Source: Streptomyces griseorubiginosus
GTDB lineage: Bacteria > Actinomycetota > Actinomycetes > Streptomycetales > Streptomycetaceae
Reading direction: 5' to 3'
Length of the DNA: 45,107 nt
Assembly: GCF_017614965.1 (NCBI RefSeq)
Contig: NZ_WVUG01000035.1
Coordinates: 1-45,107 of the forward strand
Shown here: in pieces, positions 1 through 8,545 of the stretch
How the letters are laid out: every line of letters starts with the position of its first letter
Numbering within the stretch: position 1 is the first letter of the stretch
Made by a program: the position numbers and the translations under genes
Notes under the pieces: model-generated
Databases searched by the model: none
What the model was told of the DNA's origin: nothing
Seen by the model: the letters and a program-made list of their open reading frames with translations, nothing else

Positions 1-1
1 C

Positions 2-496
2 TACGGTCCCGCCCTCACCCTCCGCAACCCCGTCTACGCCACCGAGCGGGAGCTGCTCAAACTCGCCCTCCAGCGGCCCGAGTTGGTCTCCCCGGCCTTC
101 GACGCGTACGGCGTCGACGAGTTCACCGCCGCCCCGTACGCCGCGGTGCGCCAGGCGGTCATGGACGCGGGCGGCGCCGAGTACGGCGTGCAGGACGGCC
201 AGGAGTACCTGGTCCGCGTCCGCGAGGCGGCCCCCGACGACACCGTCCGCGCGATGGTCACCGAGCTCGCCGTCGAGCCGATCATGCGCCGCACCGTCGA
301 CGAGGTGTACGCGGGCACGGTGCTGGTCCAGGTCCGCAGGCGGGCGGTGGAGCGCCGCATCCGCGACGTCCAGTCCCAGATGACCCGCCTCTCCGCCGGC
401 GGCGATCCCGCCCAACTGGCCGCCGTACAGAACGAGTTGTGGGTCCTTCAGCAGTACGACCAGGCCCTCAGGGAACACGGCGCCGCGGCTCTCTGA
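2..496 (+). CDS. dnaG: DNA primase DnaG, C-terminal part (5' end outside window)
   Basis: The open frame enters from the left edge and stops with TGA at 494-496, giving about 164 residues. The visible part begins with a segment like the primase helicase-binding region (NPVYATERELLKLALQRPEL), followed by charged helices with VEPIMRRTVDEVYAG and a Gln/Leu-rich tail, as in actinobacterial DnaG C-termini that contact the replicative helicase. The catalytic TOPRIM and zinc domains lie outside the window. The neighbouring hrd-type sigma gene supports the call, since primase and a principal-type sigma factor are commonly adjacent. Identification is by family resemblance only. Confidence 0.85.
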   Translation, partial: YGPALTLRNPVYATERELLKLALQRPELVSPAFDAYGVDEFTAAPYAAVRQAVMDAGGAEYGVQDGQEYLVRVREAAPDDTVRAMVTELAVEPIMRRTVDEVYAGTVLVQVRRRAVERRIRDVQSQMTRLSAGGDPAQLAAVQNELWVLQQYDQALREHGAAAL

Positions 497-761
497 CCGC
501 ACCCGTACGCCACGGTAACCGCCGGGTCACGGGCCGATTGCAAAAAGTCACCGCACGCCCCTCGTGGCGGCGATGTGTCGTACTCCACACTGGGGTGCGG
601 TGCCTGAGTCCTCGGAGCGCGGCCGATCCGTCCCACACGGGTCCCACACCCCCGCGGTTCCGCTCATCGCGTACGGGACGGACAGCGGCGTGGCCGCCGA
701 CTCCGCCCCCGAAGTACCGCTGCCGTACCCCCTGGCAGCGATCATCCTGGAGGTCGCCCCC

Positions 762-1916
762 GTGCAGACCCAGACCCTCACACAGACCGACATCAGTACG
801 GACGGCACGGAACCGGACGCGGAGACCGACGTCCTCGTCGCGGTCCCCCCGCAGACCCGTGTCGTGCACCACCCCGAGGCGGATCCCGTGGAACCCGAAG
901 GGCCGCCAGAGCCGGCCGAACCGCCCGCCGAGGCACTGGAGGCCGCCGAGGCCCCCGAACCGGCGGAGACAACCGCCGCGGAGCGCGCCCGCGCCGACAC
1001 CGGCGGCCCGTCCTCGGACCTGTTCCGCCAGTACCTGCGCGAGATCGGCCGCATCCCGCTGCTCACCGCGGCCGAGGAGGTCGAGCTCGCCCGCCGGGTC
1101 GAGGCCGGGCTGTTCGCCGAGGAGAAACTGAGCAACACCCCAGACCTGGACAGCCAGTTGGCCCTCGACCTGGACCGTCTGGTGGTCATGGGCCGCATGG
1201 CCAAGCGCCGGCTCATCGAGGCGAACCTGCGGTTGGTCGTGTCCGTGGCCAAGCGGTACGTCGGCCGCGGACTGACCATGCTCGACCTCGTCCAGGAGGG
1301 CAACCTCGGCCTGATCAGGGCGGTCGAGAAGTTCGACTACGCCCGCGGCTACAAGTTCTCCACGTACGCCACCTGGTGGATCCGCCAGGCCATGTCGCGG
1401 GCCCTCGCCGACCAGGCCCGCACCATACGGGTCCCGGTGCACGTCGTAGAGCTGATCAACCGGGTCGTCCGGGTCCAGCGCCGCATGCTGCAGGAGCGGG
1501 GCTACGAGCCGACCCCGGAAGAGGTCGCCGCCCATCTCGAACTCCCGCCCGAGCGCGTCAGCGAGGTCCTGCGTCTGGCCCAGGAACCGGTGTCGTTGCA
1601 CGCCCCGGTGGGCGAGGAGGACGACGTGGCCCTCGGCGACCTGATCGAGGACGGCGACGCGACGTCACCCGTGGAGTCGGCGGCGTTCCTGCTCCTGCGC
1701 GAGCATCTGGAGGCGGTGCTCTCCACTCTCGGCGAACGTGAACGCAAGGTCGTCCAGCTCCGGTACGGGCTGGCCGACGGGCGTCCCCGGACGCTGGAGG
1801 AGATCGGCCGGATCTTCGGGGTGACCCGGGAGCGGATACGGCAGATCGAGTCGAAGACGCTCAACAAGCTCCGGGATCACGCCTTCGCGGATCAGCTACG
1901 GGGCTATCTGGATTGA
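762..1916 (+). CDS. hrdA: RNA polymerase principal-type sigma factor, HrdA-like
   Basis: Encodes 384 residues from GTG 762, which has a GGAGG 8 nt upstream; an ATG at 564 is in frame but lacks a convincing SD and would add low-complexity sequence. After an acidic, Pro/Ala-rich N-terminus comes region 1.2 ([17 protein letters not shown]), region 2 with [18 protein letters not shown], the core-binding [18 protein letters not shown] and the -10 recognition helix [14 protein letters not shown], then region 3 and a region 4 helix-turn-helix ending [20 protein letters not shown]. It therefore belongs to the sigma-70 group 1/2 family. The dnaG neighbourhood and the length suggest HrdA rather than HrdB, which is longer. 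The exact paralogue is inferred from context. Confidence 0.85.
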   Translation: MQTQTLTQTDISTDGTEPDAETDVLVAVPPQTRVVHHPEADPVEPEGPPEPAEPPAEALEAAEAPEPAETTAAERARADTGGPSSDLFRQYLREIGRIPLLTAAEEVELARRVEAGLFAEEKLSNTPDLDSQLALDLDRLVVMGRMAKRRLIEANLRLVVSVAKRYVGRGLTMLDLVQEGNLGLIRAVEKFDYARGYKFSTYATWWIRQAMSRALADQARTIRVPVHVVELINRVVRVQRRMLQERGYEPTPEEVAAHLELPPERVSEVLRLAQEPVSLHAPVGEEDDVALGDLIEDGDATSPVESAAFLLLREHLEAVLSTLGERERKVVQLRYGLADGRPRTLEEIGRIFGVTRERIRQIESKTLNKLRDHAFADQLRGYLD

Positions 1917-1934
1917 TGCCGGGTGCGGGTGTGT

Positions 1935-1983
1935 GGGGGCTGGTCGCGCAGTTCCCCGCGCCCCTCAGGTAGGACCAGCCCCC
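1935..1983. terminator. Inverted repeat between convergent genes, probable terminator
   Basis: An 11-bp perfect stem (GGGGGCTGGTC at 1935-1945, GACCAGCCCCC at 1973-1983) encloses a 27-nt loop with GCGCAGTTCCCCGCGCCCCT. It lies between the convergent sigma factor and ABC exporter genes. I recognise this stem-loop wording as one often seen after genes in Streptomyces, which fits a dispersed bidirectional terminator-like element. There is no T-tract. Confidence 0.55.
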
Positions 1984-1990
1984 GGATTTG

Positions 1991-3922
1991 TCAGTCCACC
2001 TCCGCCACAGCCTGCGCGAACTGGGCCTTGTACAGCCGCGCGTACGCCCCGTCCGCCGCCAACAGCTCGGCGTGCGCGCCCTGTTCGACGATCGAGCCGT
2101 TCTCCATGACGAGGATCGTGTCCGCGTCCCGGATGGTCGACAGCCGGTGCGCGATCACGAACGACGTGCGCCCGTGGGCGAGTTTGGCCATCGCCTTCTG
2201 GATCAGCACCTCGGTACGGGTGTCGACCGAGGAGGTCGCCTCGTCGAGCACCAGGATCGTCGGGTCGGACAGGAACGCCCGCGCGATGGTGATGAGCTGC
2301 TTCTCACCGGCGCTCACGCCCGTGCCCTCGTCGTCGATCACGGTGTCGTACCCGTCGGGCAGCGTCCGTACGAACCGGTCCGCGTGGGCCGCCCGCGCCG
2401 CCTCCTCGATCTCGCCGCGGGTGACCTCGCGCGAGGCGCCGTACGCGATGTTCTCCGCGATCGTGCCGCCGAACAGCCAGGTGTCCTGCAGCACCATGCC
2501 GATCTGGGCGCGCAGTTCGTCCCGGGACATGGTGGCGATGTCGACGCCGTCGAGGGTGATGCGCCCGCCGGAGACGTCGTAGAACCGCATGAGCAGGTTG
2601 ACCAGGGTCGTCTTGCCGGCGCCGGTCGGGCCGACGATCGCGACCGTGTGCCCGGGCTCCACCGTGAGCGAGAGATCCTCGATCAGCGGCTTCTCCGGGT
2701 CGTACCGGAACGACACGTGCTCCAGCGCCACCCGCCCGCGCAGCTCCTCGGGCAGCGCGCCCGGCAGCGGATCCGCCTCCTGCTCCTCCGCGTCCAGGAG
2801 TTCGAAGATCCGCTCGGCCGAGGCGACGCCCGACTGCACCAGGTTCGCCATCGACGCGACCTGCGTCAGCGGCATCGAGAACTGCCGCGAGTACTGGATG
2901 AAGGCCTGCACGTCACCGATGGACAGCGCGCCCGAGGCGACCCTGAGACCACCCACGACCGCCACCAGCACGTAGTTGAGGTTGGAGACGAACATCATCA
3001 GCGGCTGCATGATCCCGCTGTTGAACTGCGCCTTGAACCCCGCCTCGTACAGCGCCTCGTTCTGCTCGGCGAACTGCCGCGCCGACTCCTCCTGCCGCCC
3101 GAACACCTTCACCAGGGTGTGCCCGGTGTACATCTCCTCGATGTGCGCGTTGAGCTTGCCGGTGGTGCGCCACTGCTGCACGAAGTGCGGCTGCGACCGC
3201 TTGCCGATCCGGGTGGCCACCACGAACGACAGCGGCACGGTCACCAGTGCGACCAGCGCCAGCAGCCAGGACACCCAGAACATCACCGCGAGCACACCGA
3301 TGATGGTCAGCACCGAGTTGATCAGCTGGCCCATCGACTGCTGGAGCGTCTGCCCGATGTTGTCGATGTCGTTGGTGGCGCGGGAGAGCACCTCACCGCG
3401 CTGCCGCTTGTCGAAGTACGACAGCGGCAGCCGCGACAGCTTCGCCTGCACGTCCTCGCGCAGCCGGAACATCGTGCGGTTGACGCTGCGGTTCACCAGC
3501 CTCGTCGCGAAGGCCATCAGCAGACCGGCGACCAGGAACGTGCACAGCGCCAGCAACAGGACCCGGCCCACCGCGTCGAAGTCGATGCCCTTGCCGGGGG
3601 TGAAGTCGGTGCTGCGGAGCATGTCGGCGATCTGCCCCTGCCCCCGCTCCCGCATCGAGGCGAGCACCTGCTCCTTGGTCGCCCCGGCGGGCATCTGCCG
3701 ACCGATGATCCCGGAGAAGACGAGGTCGGTCGCCTTGCCGAGGATCTTCGGCCCGATCACGTTCAGGCCCACGCTCACGACCACGCACAGCAACAGGGCG
3801 TAGATGGTGAGCCGTTCCGGCTTGAACTGGGCGATCAGCCGTTTGCCCGACACCTTGAAGTCCATCGAACGGCTGTCGGGGCCGCCGCCCTGGCCCATCA
3901 TCCGCGCCATCGGCCCGGCCAT
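1991..3922 (-). CDS. ABC exporter half-transporter, second subunit (canonical Walker B)
   Basis: Encodes 643 residues from ATG 3920-3922, overlapping the upstream subunit's stop by ATGA-type coupling. An N-terminal six-helix exporter membrane domain begins after a Met/Gly-rich tail and includes a long insertion between the first helices (about residues 60-120). The nucleotide-binding domain has Walker A GPTGAGKTTL near 434, a variant signature VSAGEKQLITIARAFL, Walker B LVLDEATSSVD and a switch His in VIAHRLST. With the gene at 3922-5655 it should form a heterodimeric multidrug or lipid exporter in the cytoplasmic membrane. This subunit carries the catalytic Glu of the consensus ATP site. The substrate is unknown. 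Confidence 0.9.
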   Translation of the reverse strand: MAGPMARMMGQGGGPDSRSMDFKVSGKRLIAQFKPERLTIYALLLCVVVSVGLNVIGPKILGKATDLVFSGIIGRQMPAGATKEQVLASMRERGQGQIADMLRSTDFTPGKGIDFDAVGRVLLLALCTFLVAGLLMAFATRLVNRSVNRTMFRLREDVQAKLSRLPLSYFDKRQRGEVLSRATNDIDNIGQTLQQSMGQLINSVLTIIGVLAVMFWVSWLLALVALVTVPLSFVVATRIGKRSQPHFVQQWRTTGKLNAHIEEMYTGHTLVKVFGRQEESARQFAEQNEALYEAGFKAQFNSGIMQPLMMFVSNLNYVLVAVVGGLRVASGALSIGDVQAFIQYSRQFSMPLTQVASMANLVQSGVASAERIFELLDAEEQEADPLPGALPEELRGRVALEHVSFRYDPEKPLIEDLSLTVEPGHTVAIVGPTGAGKTTLVNLLMRFYDVSGGRITLDGVDIATMSRDELRAQIGMVLQDTWLFGGTIAENIAYGASREVTRGEIEEAARAAHADRFVRTLPDGYDTVIDDEGTGVSAGEKQLITIARAFLSDPTILVLDEATSSVDTRTEVLIQKAMAKLAHGRTSFVIAHRLSTIRDADTILVMENGSIVEQGAHAELLAADGAYARLYKAQFAQAVAEVD

Positions 3923-5655
3923 CAGGCAGCCTCCGCTTCCGTCAGCTGGGAGAGCACGATCTCCCGGTAGGTCTCGTTGCCGGCCATCAGCTCGTGATGG
4001 CGGCCGGTGCCGACCACCCGTCCCTCGTCGAGGACGACGATCCGGTCGGCGTCGCGGATGGTCGCCACCCGCTGGGCGACGATCACCACGGTCGCCTCGG
4101 CGGTCTCCCGGGCGAGCGCCGCCCGAAGCGCCGCGTCGGTGGCGTAGTCGAGGGCGGAGAAGGAGTCGTCGAAGAGGTAGATCTCCGGCCGCTGGACGAG
4201 CGTGCGCGCGATCGCGAGCCGCTGGCGCTGACCACCGGAGACATTGGTGCCGCCCTGCGCGATCGGCGCGTTGAGCCCGCCCTCGAGCCTGCTGACGAAC
4301 TCCTTGGCCTGCGCCACCTCCAGCGCGTGCCACAGCTCCTCGTCCGTGGCGTCCGGATTGCCGTAGCGCAGGTTGGTCGCGACCGTCCCCGCGAACAGGT
4401 ACGGCTTCTGCGGGACGAGGCCGACCGTCTTGGCCAGCAGCTTCGGGTCGAGGGTGGACACCTCCGTGCCGTCGACCAGGACCTCGCCGTCGGTCGCGTC
4501 GAACAGGCGGGGGACCAGGCCGAGCAGCGTCGACTTGCCGCTGCCGGTCGAGCCGATGACGGCGGTCACCTCACCGGGCCGGGCGACCAGGTCGACCGAC
4601 TTCAGCACGGGCTCCTCGGCACCCGGATAGCGGAAGCCCGCACCCCGGATCTCCAGATGCCCGTGCCGGCGCAGCTCGACGACCGGCGCGCTCGGCGGCA
4701 CGACGCTGGAGTCGGTGTCCAGCACCTCCTCGATGCGCTCGGCGCAGACCTCCGCGCGCGGCACCATCATGAACATGAAGGTGGCCATCATCACGGACAT
4801 CACGATCTGCATCAGATAGGCGAGGAACGCGGTCAGGTCACCGATCTGCATCCCGCCGCTGTCGATGCGGTGCGCGCCGAACCACACCACCGCGATCGAC
4901 GACAGGTTCACGGTCGTCATGACCACCGGGAACATCAGCGCGAGCAGGTTGCCCGTCTTCAGCTGCATCTCGGTGAGATCGGTGTTCGCCTTCCGGAACC
5001 GGTCCTTCTCGTACTCGTCCCGCACGAAGGCCCGGATCACGCGGTTGCCGGTGATCTGCTCCCGCAGCACCCGGTTGACGGTGTCCAGACGGACCTGCAT
5101 GGCCCGGAACAGCGGCCGGAGCCGCCGTACGATCAACGTCACGCAGATGCCCAGCGTCGGCACCACGGCGACCAGCACCCCGGACAGCGGCACGTCCAGT
5201 CCGAGCGCCAGCACGATGCCGCCCACGCACATGATGGGCGCCGACACCATCAGGGTGAACGTCATCAGGGCCAGCATCTGGACCTGCTGCACGTCATTGG
5301 TCGTACGGGTGATCAGCGAGGGCGCGCCGAAGTGGCCGACCTCACGCGCCGAGAAGGACTGCACCCGGTCGAAGACGGCGGCCCGCACGTCCCGGCCGAG
5401 CGCCGACGCGGTCCGGGCGCCGTAGTACACGGCCCCGATGTTGCACACGACCTGCGCCAGCGAGATGCCGATCATCAGGGCACCGAAGGAGAGGATGTAG
5501 CCGGTGTCGCCCTTGACGACACCGTTGTCGATGATGTGGGCGTTCAGCGTGGGCAGGTAGAGGGTGGCGCAGGTCTGCAGGAACTGCAGCAGCACCAGCA
5601 CACCGATGGGTTTCTTGTACGGCCTCAGATAGGTCCGCAGTAGTCGTATGAGCAC
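3922..5655 (-). CDS. ABC exporter half-transporter, first subunit (degenerate Walker B)
   Basis: Encodes 577 residues from GTG 5653-5655, preceded by GAGAG 7 nt upstream; an in-frame upstream ATG at 5718 would add 21 polar residues. It has a six-helix membrane domain followed by an ATPase domain with Walker [15 protein letters not shown], canonical signature NVSGGQRQRLAIARTL and Walker B IYLFDDSFSALD, where the usual catalytic Glu is Asp. Such a substitution in one partner is typical of heterodimeric exporters of the LmrCD or TM287/288 type, in which one ATP site is inactive. The stop overlaps the start of the next subunit, so the two are translationally coupled. The substrate is not predictable. 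Confidence 0.9.
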   Translation of the reverse strand: MLIRLLRTYLRPYKKPIGVLVLLQFLQTCATLYLPTLNAHIIDNGVVKGDTGYILSFGALMIGISLAQVVCNIGAVYYGARTASALGRDVRAAVFDRVQSFSAREVGHFGAPSLITRTTNDVQQVQMLALMTFTLMVSAPIMCVGGIVLALGLDVPLSGVLVAVVPTLGICVTLIVRRLRPLFRAMQVRLDTVNRVLREQITGNRVIRAFVRDEYEKDRFRKANTDLTEMQLKTGNLLALMFPVVMTTVNLSSIAVVWFGAHRIDSGGMQIGDLTAFLAYLMQIVMSVMMATFMFMMVPRAEVCAERIEEVLDTDSSVVPPSAPVVELRRHGHLEIRGAGFRYPGAEEPVLKSVDLVARPGEVTAVIGSTGSGKSTLLGLVPRLFDATDGEVLVDGTEVSTLDPKLLAKTVGLVPQKPYLFAGTVATNLRYGNPDATDEELWHALEVAQAKEFVSRLEGGLNAPIAQGGTNVSGGQRQRLAIARTLVQRPEIYLFDDSFSALDYATDAALRAALARETAEATVVIVAQRVATIRDADRIVVLDEGRVVGTGRHHELMAGNETYREIVLSQLTEAEAA

Positions 5656-5770
5656 GCTACGTCTCTCGGAGTCGGCGATGGGGCGGGTTCGTTGCCCGTG
5701 GCCCCTATCGTCGGACACTCCACCCGCGTTACCTCAACCGATTAAGCCGACAGCAGTCCTCTTTGTCGTC

Positions 5771-7213
5771 CTACGGACGAAACGCGCCAGGGTGTGTCTG
5801 CTCCCTGACCGAAACGTACTGCTGCCGCACCGCCTGCCCCACCGCCAGCTCCTCGCCGGGCTCCAGCACCTGCGCCGCCGCACCCTGCCAGGCCGGCGGG
5901 GTGCGCGGATCGAGCGTGCCCTGCGAGACGCCGAGCGCCCACGCGGCCTGCCGGGCGGCCCCGATCGCCGCGTAGTCGGCGGGCTGCGGTACGACGACCT
6001 GGGCGCCGAACAGCGCGGGCGCCGCCGCCTGCACGGCCGTCAGCTCGGCGGCCGCTCCCAGCAGGAAGATCCGCCGTACCTCCACGCCCCGCCCGCGCAG
6101 CACGTCCAGCGCGTCCGCGAGCCCGCACAGCATGCCCTCGAACGCGGCCCGCGCCAGATGCTCGGCCTTCATCGACTCCCGCCGCAGCCCCGACAGGGTC
6201 CCGGCGGTGTGCGGCAGATTCGGCGTCCGCTCCCCTTCCAGATAGGGCAGGAGTACGAGACCGTGGGCGCCCGGCGTCGACTTCATCGCCAGGTCGGACA
6301 GGCTCTCCAGATCCGGCAGCCCGAGCAGTTCGGCGGTCCCGCGCAGGGTCCGTACGGCGTTCAGGGTGGTGACGACGGGCAGGTGCATGCCGGTCGCGTC
6401 GGCGAGGGCGGTGATCATCCCGGTGCCGTCGACCAGGGCCTCGGGATGCACGGCCATCACGGACCCCGACGCGCCCAGCGACACCACCGCGTCCCCGAGC
6501 CCGATGCCGAGCCCGAAGGCGGCGGCCATGGTCTCGCCGGTACCGGCGGAGATCAGCAGCCCCTCCGGGGTCGTACCGGCCGCCTCGGCCGGGCCGATCA
6601 CCTCGGGCAGCATGGCCTGGTGACCGAGCGCCAGCTCGACGAGGTCGGTGCGGTAGTTGCCGGTGGCGGCGGACCAGTACCCGGTCCCGGAGGCGCCGCC
6701 CCGGTCCGTGGTTCTCCTCACAGGCCGCCCCAGCAACTGCCAGACCAGCCAGTCATGGGCCTGCATGAGGATCGCGGTGCGCAGGGCGGCGTCGGGCTCG
6801 CTCTTGGCGAGCCAGCGCAGCTTGGTCACGGGCTGCGCCGCCTGCGGCACGCACCCCACGGCCTGCGCCCACGCCTCCCGCCCGCCGAGCGCGTCGATGA
6901 GATCGGCCGCCGCGACCTGGTTCCGCCTGTCCCCGCCGACCATCGCCGGGCGCACGGTGTTGCCCTGCGCGTCCAGCGGGACCACGGCGTTCTGCTGCGC
7001 GGACACGCCGATGGCCTGCACGCCCTCCAGCAGACCGCCGCCGGCCGCCTCGCCGAGGGACAGCAGCCAGGCCTGCGGATCGACGTCCGCGGGGCGGTCG
7101 CCGTCCACCGGATGCGGGGCGTACCCCTGCCTGAGCACGGCGCCCGTGTCCGTGTCGCAGACGACGATGCGAGTGAAATCGGGCGAACTGTCCAGCCCGG
7201 CGACTATCCCCAT
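5771..7213 (-). CDS. FGGY-family carbohydrate kinase, xylulokinase-like
   Basis: Encodes 480 residues from ATG 7213, the usual size for FGGY kinases. The N-terminal phosphate-1-type motif is GIVAGLDSSPDFTRIVV, slightly unlike the usual DSST pattern. VSAQQNAVVPLDAQGN and the C-terminal GASGSVMAVHPEAL and FEGMLCGLADALDVLRGRG segments match xylulokinase-type folds, the last being the adenosine-binding region where LLGAAAELTAVQ follows. It would phosphorylate a ketose with ATP in the cytoplasm. No sugar transporter or isomerase lies nearby, so the substrate is uncertain. It stops 115 bp before the ABC exporter start and is probably its own unit. Confidence 0.8.
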   Translation of the reverse strand: MGIVAGLDSSPDFTRIVVCDTDTGAVLRQGYAPHPVDGDRPADVDPQAWLLSLGEAAGGGLLEGVQAIGVSAQQNAVVPLDAQGNTVRPAMVGGDRRNQVAAADLIDALGGREAWAQAVGCVPQAAQPVTKLRWLAKSEPDAALRTAILMQAHDWLVWQLLGRPVRRTTDRGGASGTGYWSAATGNYRTDLVELALGHQAMLPEVIGPAEAAGTTPEGLLISAGTGETMAAAFGLGIGLGDAVVSLGASGSVMAVHPEALVDGTGMITALADATGMHLPVVTTLNAVRTLRGTAELLGLPDLESLSDLAMKSTPGAHGLVLLPYLEGERTPNLPHTAGTLSGLRRESMKAEHLARAAFEGMLCGLADALDVLRGRGVEVRRIFLLGAAAELTAVQAAAPALFGAQVVVPQPADYAAIGAARQAAWALGVSQGTLDPRTPPAWQGAAAQVLEPGEELAVGQAVRQQYVSVREQTHPGAFRP

Positions 7214-7307
7214 GGCGGAAATTCTATGGGCCGTCCGCCATGGGGGTGTCTGCCGCGGGGCTGTGAGCCGTGGGACTCCGCGCCCCGGGGCTGTGTGCCG
7301 TCTGCTG

Positions 7308-7360
7308 GCGGGAACCTATGTCGGGAACCTGTGTCGGGAACCTTTGTCGGGGAACCTATG
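7308..7360. repeat. Four tandem 13-bp repeats
   Basis: Units GCGGGAACCTATG (7308), TCGGGAACCTGTG (7321), TCGGGAACCTTTG (7334) and TCGGGGAACCTATG (7347, one base longer) follow each other without gaps. They differ mainly at the third-last base. The array ends inside the last codons of the YtxH-like gene. A second duplicated phrase, GGGGCTGTG(A/T)GCCGT, lies just upstream near 7257 and 7287. Function unknown. Confidence 0.85.
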
Positions 7361-7661
7361 TATTGCTGGTACCCCAGTCGTCCTGGCCCGTCCCGTTGGT
7401 GTTGCGGTCCCTCAGGGATCGCACCCGCCCCGCCACCGACTCCGGCACCCGGTCGACGACCTTGTCGCTGACCGTGTGGTAAGCCTTGCCGGCGAACTGG
7501 CGGCCCTGCTGGGCCGCCGTCTCGGCGGTGTTGCGGACGGCCGGGTTCTGGGCGACCTGGCGTGCGGATTTCTTCAGCTGCTCGTAGCGTTCGCGCCCAG
7601 CGCGCGTGCCGAGCACGTAACCCAGAGCCAGGCCGACGACGAACGTGAGCTTGTAGCGCAT
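7356..7661 (-). CDS. YtxH-like small membrane-anchored protein
   Basis: Encodes 101 residues. ATG 7659-7661 is chosen because AAGGG lies 8 nt upstream; a GTG three codons earlier has no spaced SD. The protein has a short N-terminal hydrophobic segment with a glycine zipper (LTFVVGLALGYVLGTRAG), then a charged, Ala/Gln-rich amphipathic helix region and a polar Asn/Gly tail. This is the YtxH-type architecture: one membrane helix with a cytoplasmic coiled helix. The precise role of this family in Streptomyces is unknown. The 13-bp repeat array overlaps its last codons. Confidence 0.75.
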   Translation of the reverse strand: MRYKLTFVVGLALGYVLGTRAGRERYEQLKKSARQVAQNPAVRNTAETAAQQGRQFAGKAYHTVSDKVVDRVPESVAGRVRSLRDRNTNGTGQDDWGTSNT

Positions 7662-7804
7662 GGAGGCCACCCTTCCCTCGTGTAGGTCGGCGCCGGGGGA
7701 ACCGATTGGCGGAGCACCCCCCTGCTTGCGCTAATGTATGTGTCGCAGCGAGCGCCCGCCCCCTGGCGAATACCCAGGTAGGTACGTTCGATGCAACGAG
7801 GCAT

Positions 7805-7877
7805 TCCTCCGTAGCTCAATTGGCAGAGCAGCCGGCTGTTAACCGGCAGGTTACTGGTTCGAGTCCAGTCGGGGGAG
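7805..7877 (+). tRNA. tRNA-Asn (GTT), copy 1
   Basis: A 73-nt cloverleaf. The acceptor stem is TCCTCCG with CGGGGGA (one T-G pair), discriminator G. The anticodon arm GCCGG-CTGTTAA-CCGGC shows anticodon GTT, and the T arm is CTGG-TTCGAGT-CCAG. CCA is not encoded. Confidence 0.95.
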
Positions 7878-7882
7878 CTCGG

Positions 7883-7955
7883 TCCTCCGTAGCTCAATTG
7901 GCAGAGCAGCCGGCTGTTAACCGGCAGGTTACTGGTTCGAGTCCAGTCGGGGGAG
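7883..7955 (+). tRNA. tRNA-Asn (GTT), copy 2
   Basis: Identical in all 73 positions to copy 1 and separated from it by 5 nt, so the pair is a 78-bp tandem duplication, probably co-transcribed and ended by the hairpin at 7968. Confidence 0.95.
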
Positions 7956-7967
7956 CATGCTGAACGA

Positions 7968-7989
7968 GGGCCCCGAAGGGGTCCTTTTT
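7968..7989 (+). terminator. Rho-independent terminator after tRNA-Asn pair
   Basis: The stem GGGCCCC / GGGGTCC (7968-7974, 7978-7984) with loop GAA is followed by five T residues. It is placed 12 nt after the second tRNA-Asn and is one of the few T-tract terminators in the window. Confidence 0.85.
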
Positions 7990-8133
7990 CATGTCCTCAC
8001 CCCGGCCCCGGGAACCGTGCAGGTCACGGCGGAGTCCTCAAGGGCATGCGAAGTCGCCCCTGCGAAGCAGGAGATCGTATGAGCGGCTATGCTGCGGCAG
8101 ACGGCGCGCACACATGTACGCGACACGCCGTAC

Positions 8134-8207
8134 GGGGCGGTAGCTCAGCCGGTTAGAGCAGCGGACTCATAATCCGTCGGCCGTGGGTTCGAGTCCCACC
8201 CGCCCCA
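8134..8207 (+). tRNA. tRNA with CAT anticodon (Met, or Ile2 read after lysidine modification)
   Basis: A 74-nt cloverleaf. The acceptor stem GGGGCGG / CCGCCCC has discriminator A, the anticodon arm is GCGGA-CTCATAA-TCCGT, and the T arm is GTGGG-TTCGAGT-CCCAC. The first acceptor pair is a normal G-C, so it is not an initiator tRNA. Met and Ile2 cannot be separated by eye because both share the CTCATAA loop. It borders the accessory island that follows. Confidence 0.93.
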
Positions 8208-8545
8208 CTGTGCACCTCTGTGAGCTGCGGAAACGTCTCATCGCGGTTCGGGTTGCAGGACCTTGGGCTGCGGGGCTGAATCCGCTGCTCGTGAGTTCGA
8301 CTCCGTTGCCATCAGCGTTAGTTGGCCTCACTTTGACCTGCGCAGACGTCTTGACCTACCGCTGGATGACGGCGTCGTGGGGGGTGTCTGGACGTTGCAT
8401 TCTGGACACTGGCTGGACGCGAGGATCCGGAAGTGGTGCTGCCCGGCCACCCCTGGGCGTCGGGAGCCGGCCCAGGCCGCAGCGGGCTGGCCGCCAGGCG
8501 GTCGGCCCGGTCGGAAGTTCGGCGCCCGTTGGCGCCGTGCGCGCT
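8208..8545. other. Gene-free stretch after the tRNA with decayed sequence
   Basis: No convincing gene on either strand. It contains a tRNA-like fragment near 8268-8308 (a CCGC-closed arm then GAGTTCGACTC resembling a T arm). At 8400-8432 is one copy of an imperfect direct repeat whose partner is at 12315-12346. The stretch looks like the scarred left edge of an island inserted beside the tRNA gene. Confidence 0.5.
8400..8432. repeat. Imperfect direct repeat, left copy
   Basis: Begins TTCTGGACACTGGCTGGACG and ends GGATCCGGAA. It matches 12315-12346 in the same orientation at 27 of 32 aligned bases plus one single-base gap. The two copies bracket the vapBC and orphan Rhs segment. Confidence 0.7.

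Noticed and set aside
564..761. N-terminal extension of the sigma factor from ATG 564
   Set aside because: No SD, atypical residues, and GTG 762 has a well-placed GGAGG.
7706..7804. Promoter for the tRNA-Asn genes with TAATGT as -10
   Set aside because: The best -35 candidate, TTGGCG, is about 20 nt away, so spacing is poor.
7805..7955. CRISPR-like repeat
   Set aside because: The two identical units are complete tRNA-Asn genes.
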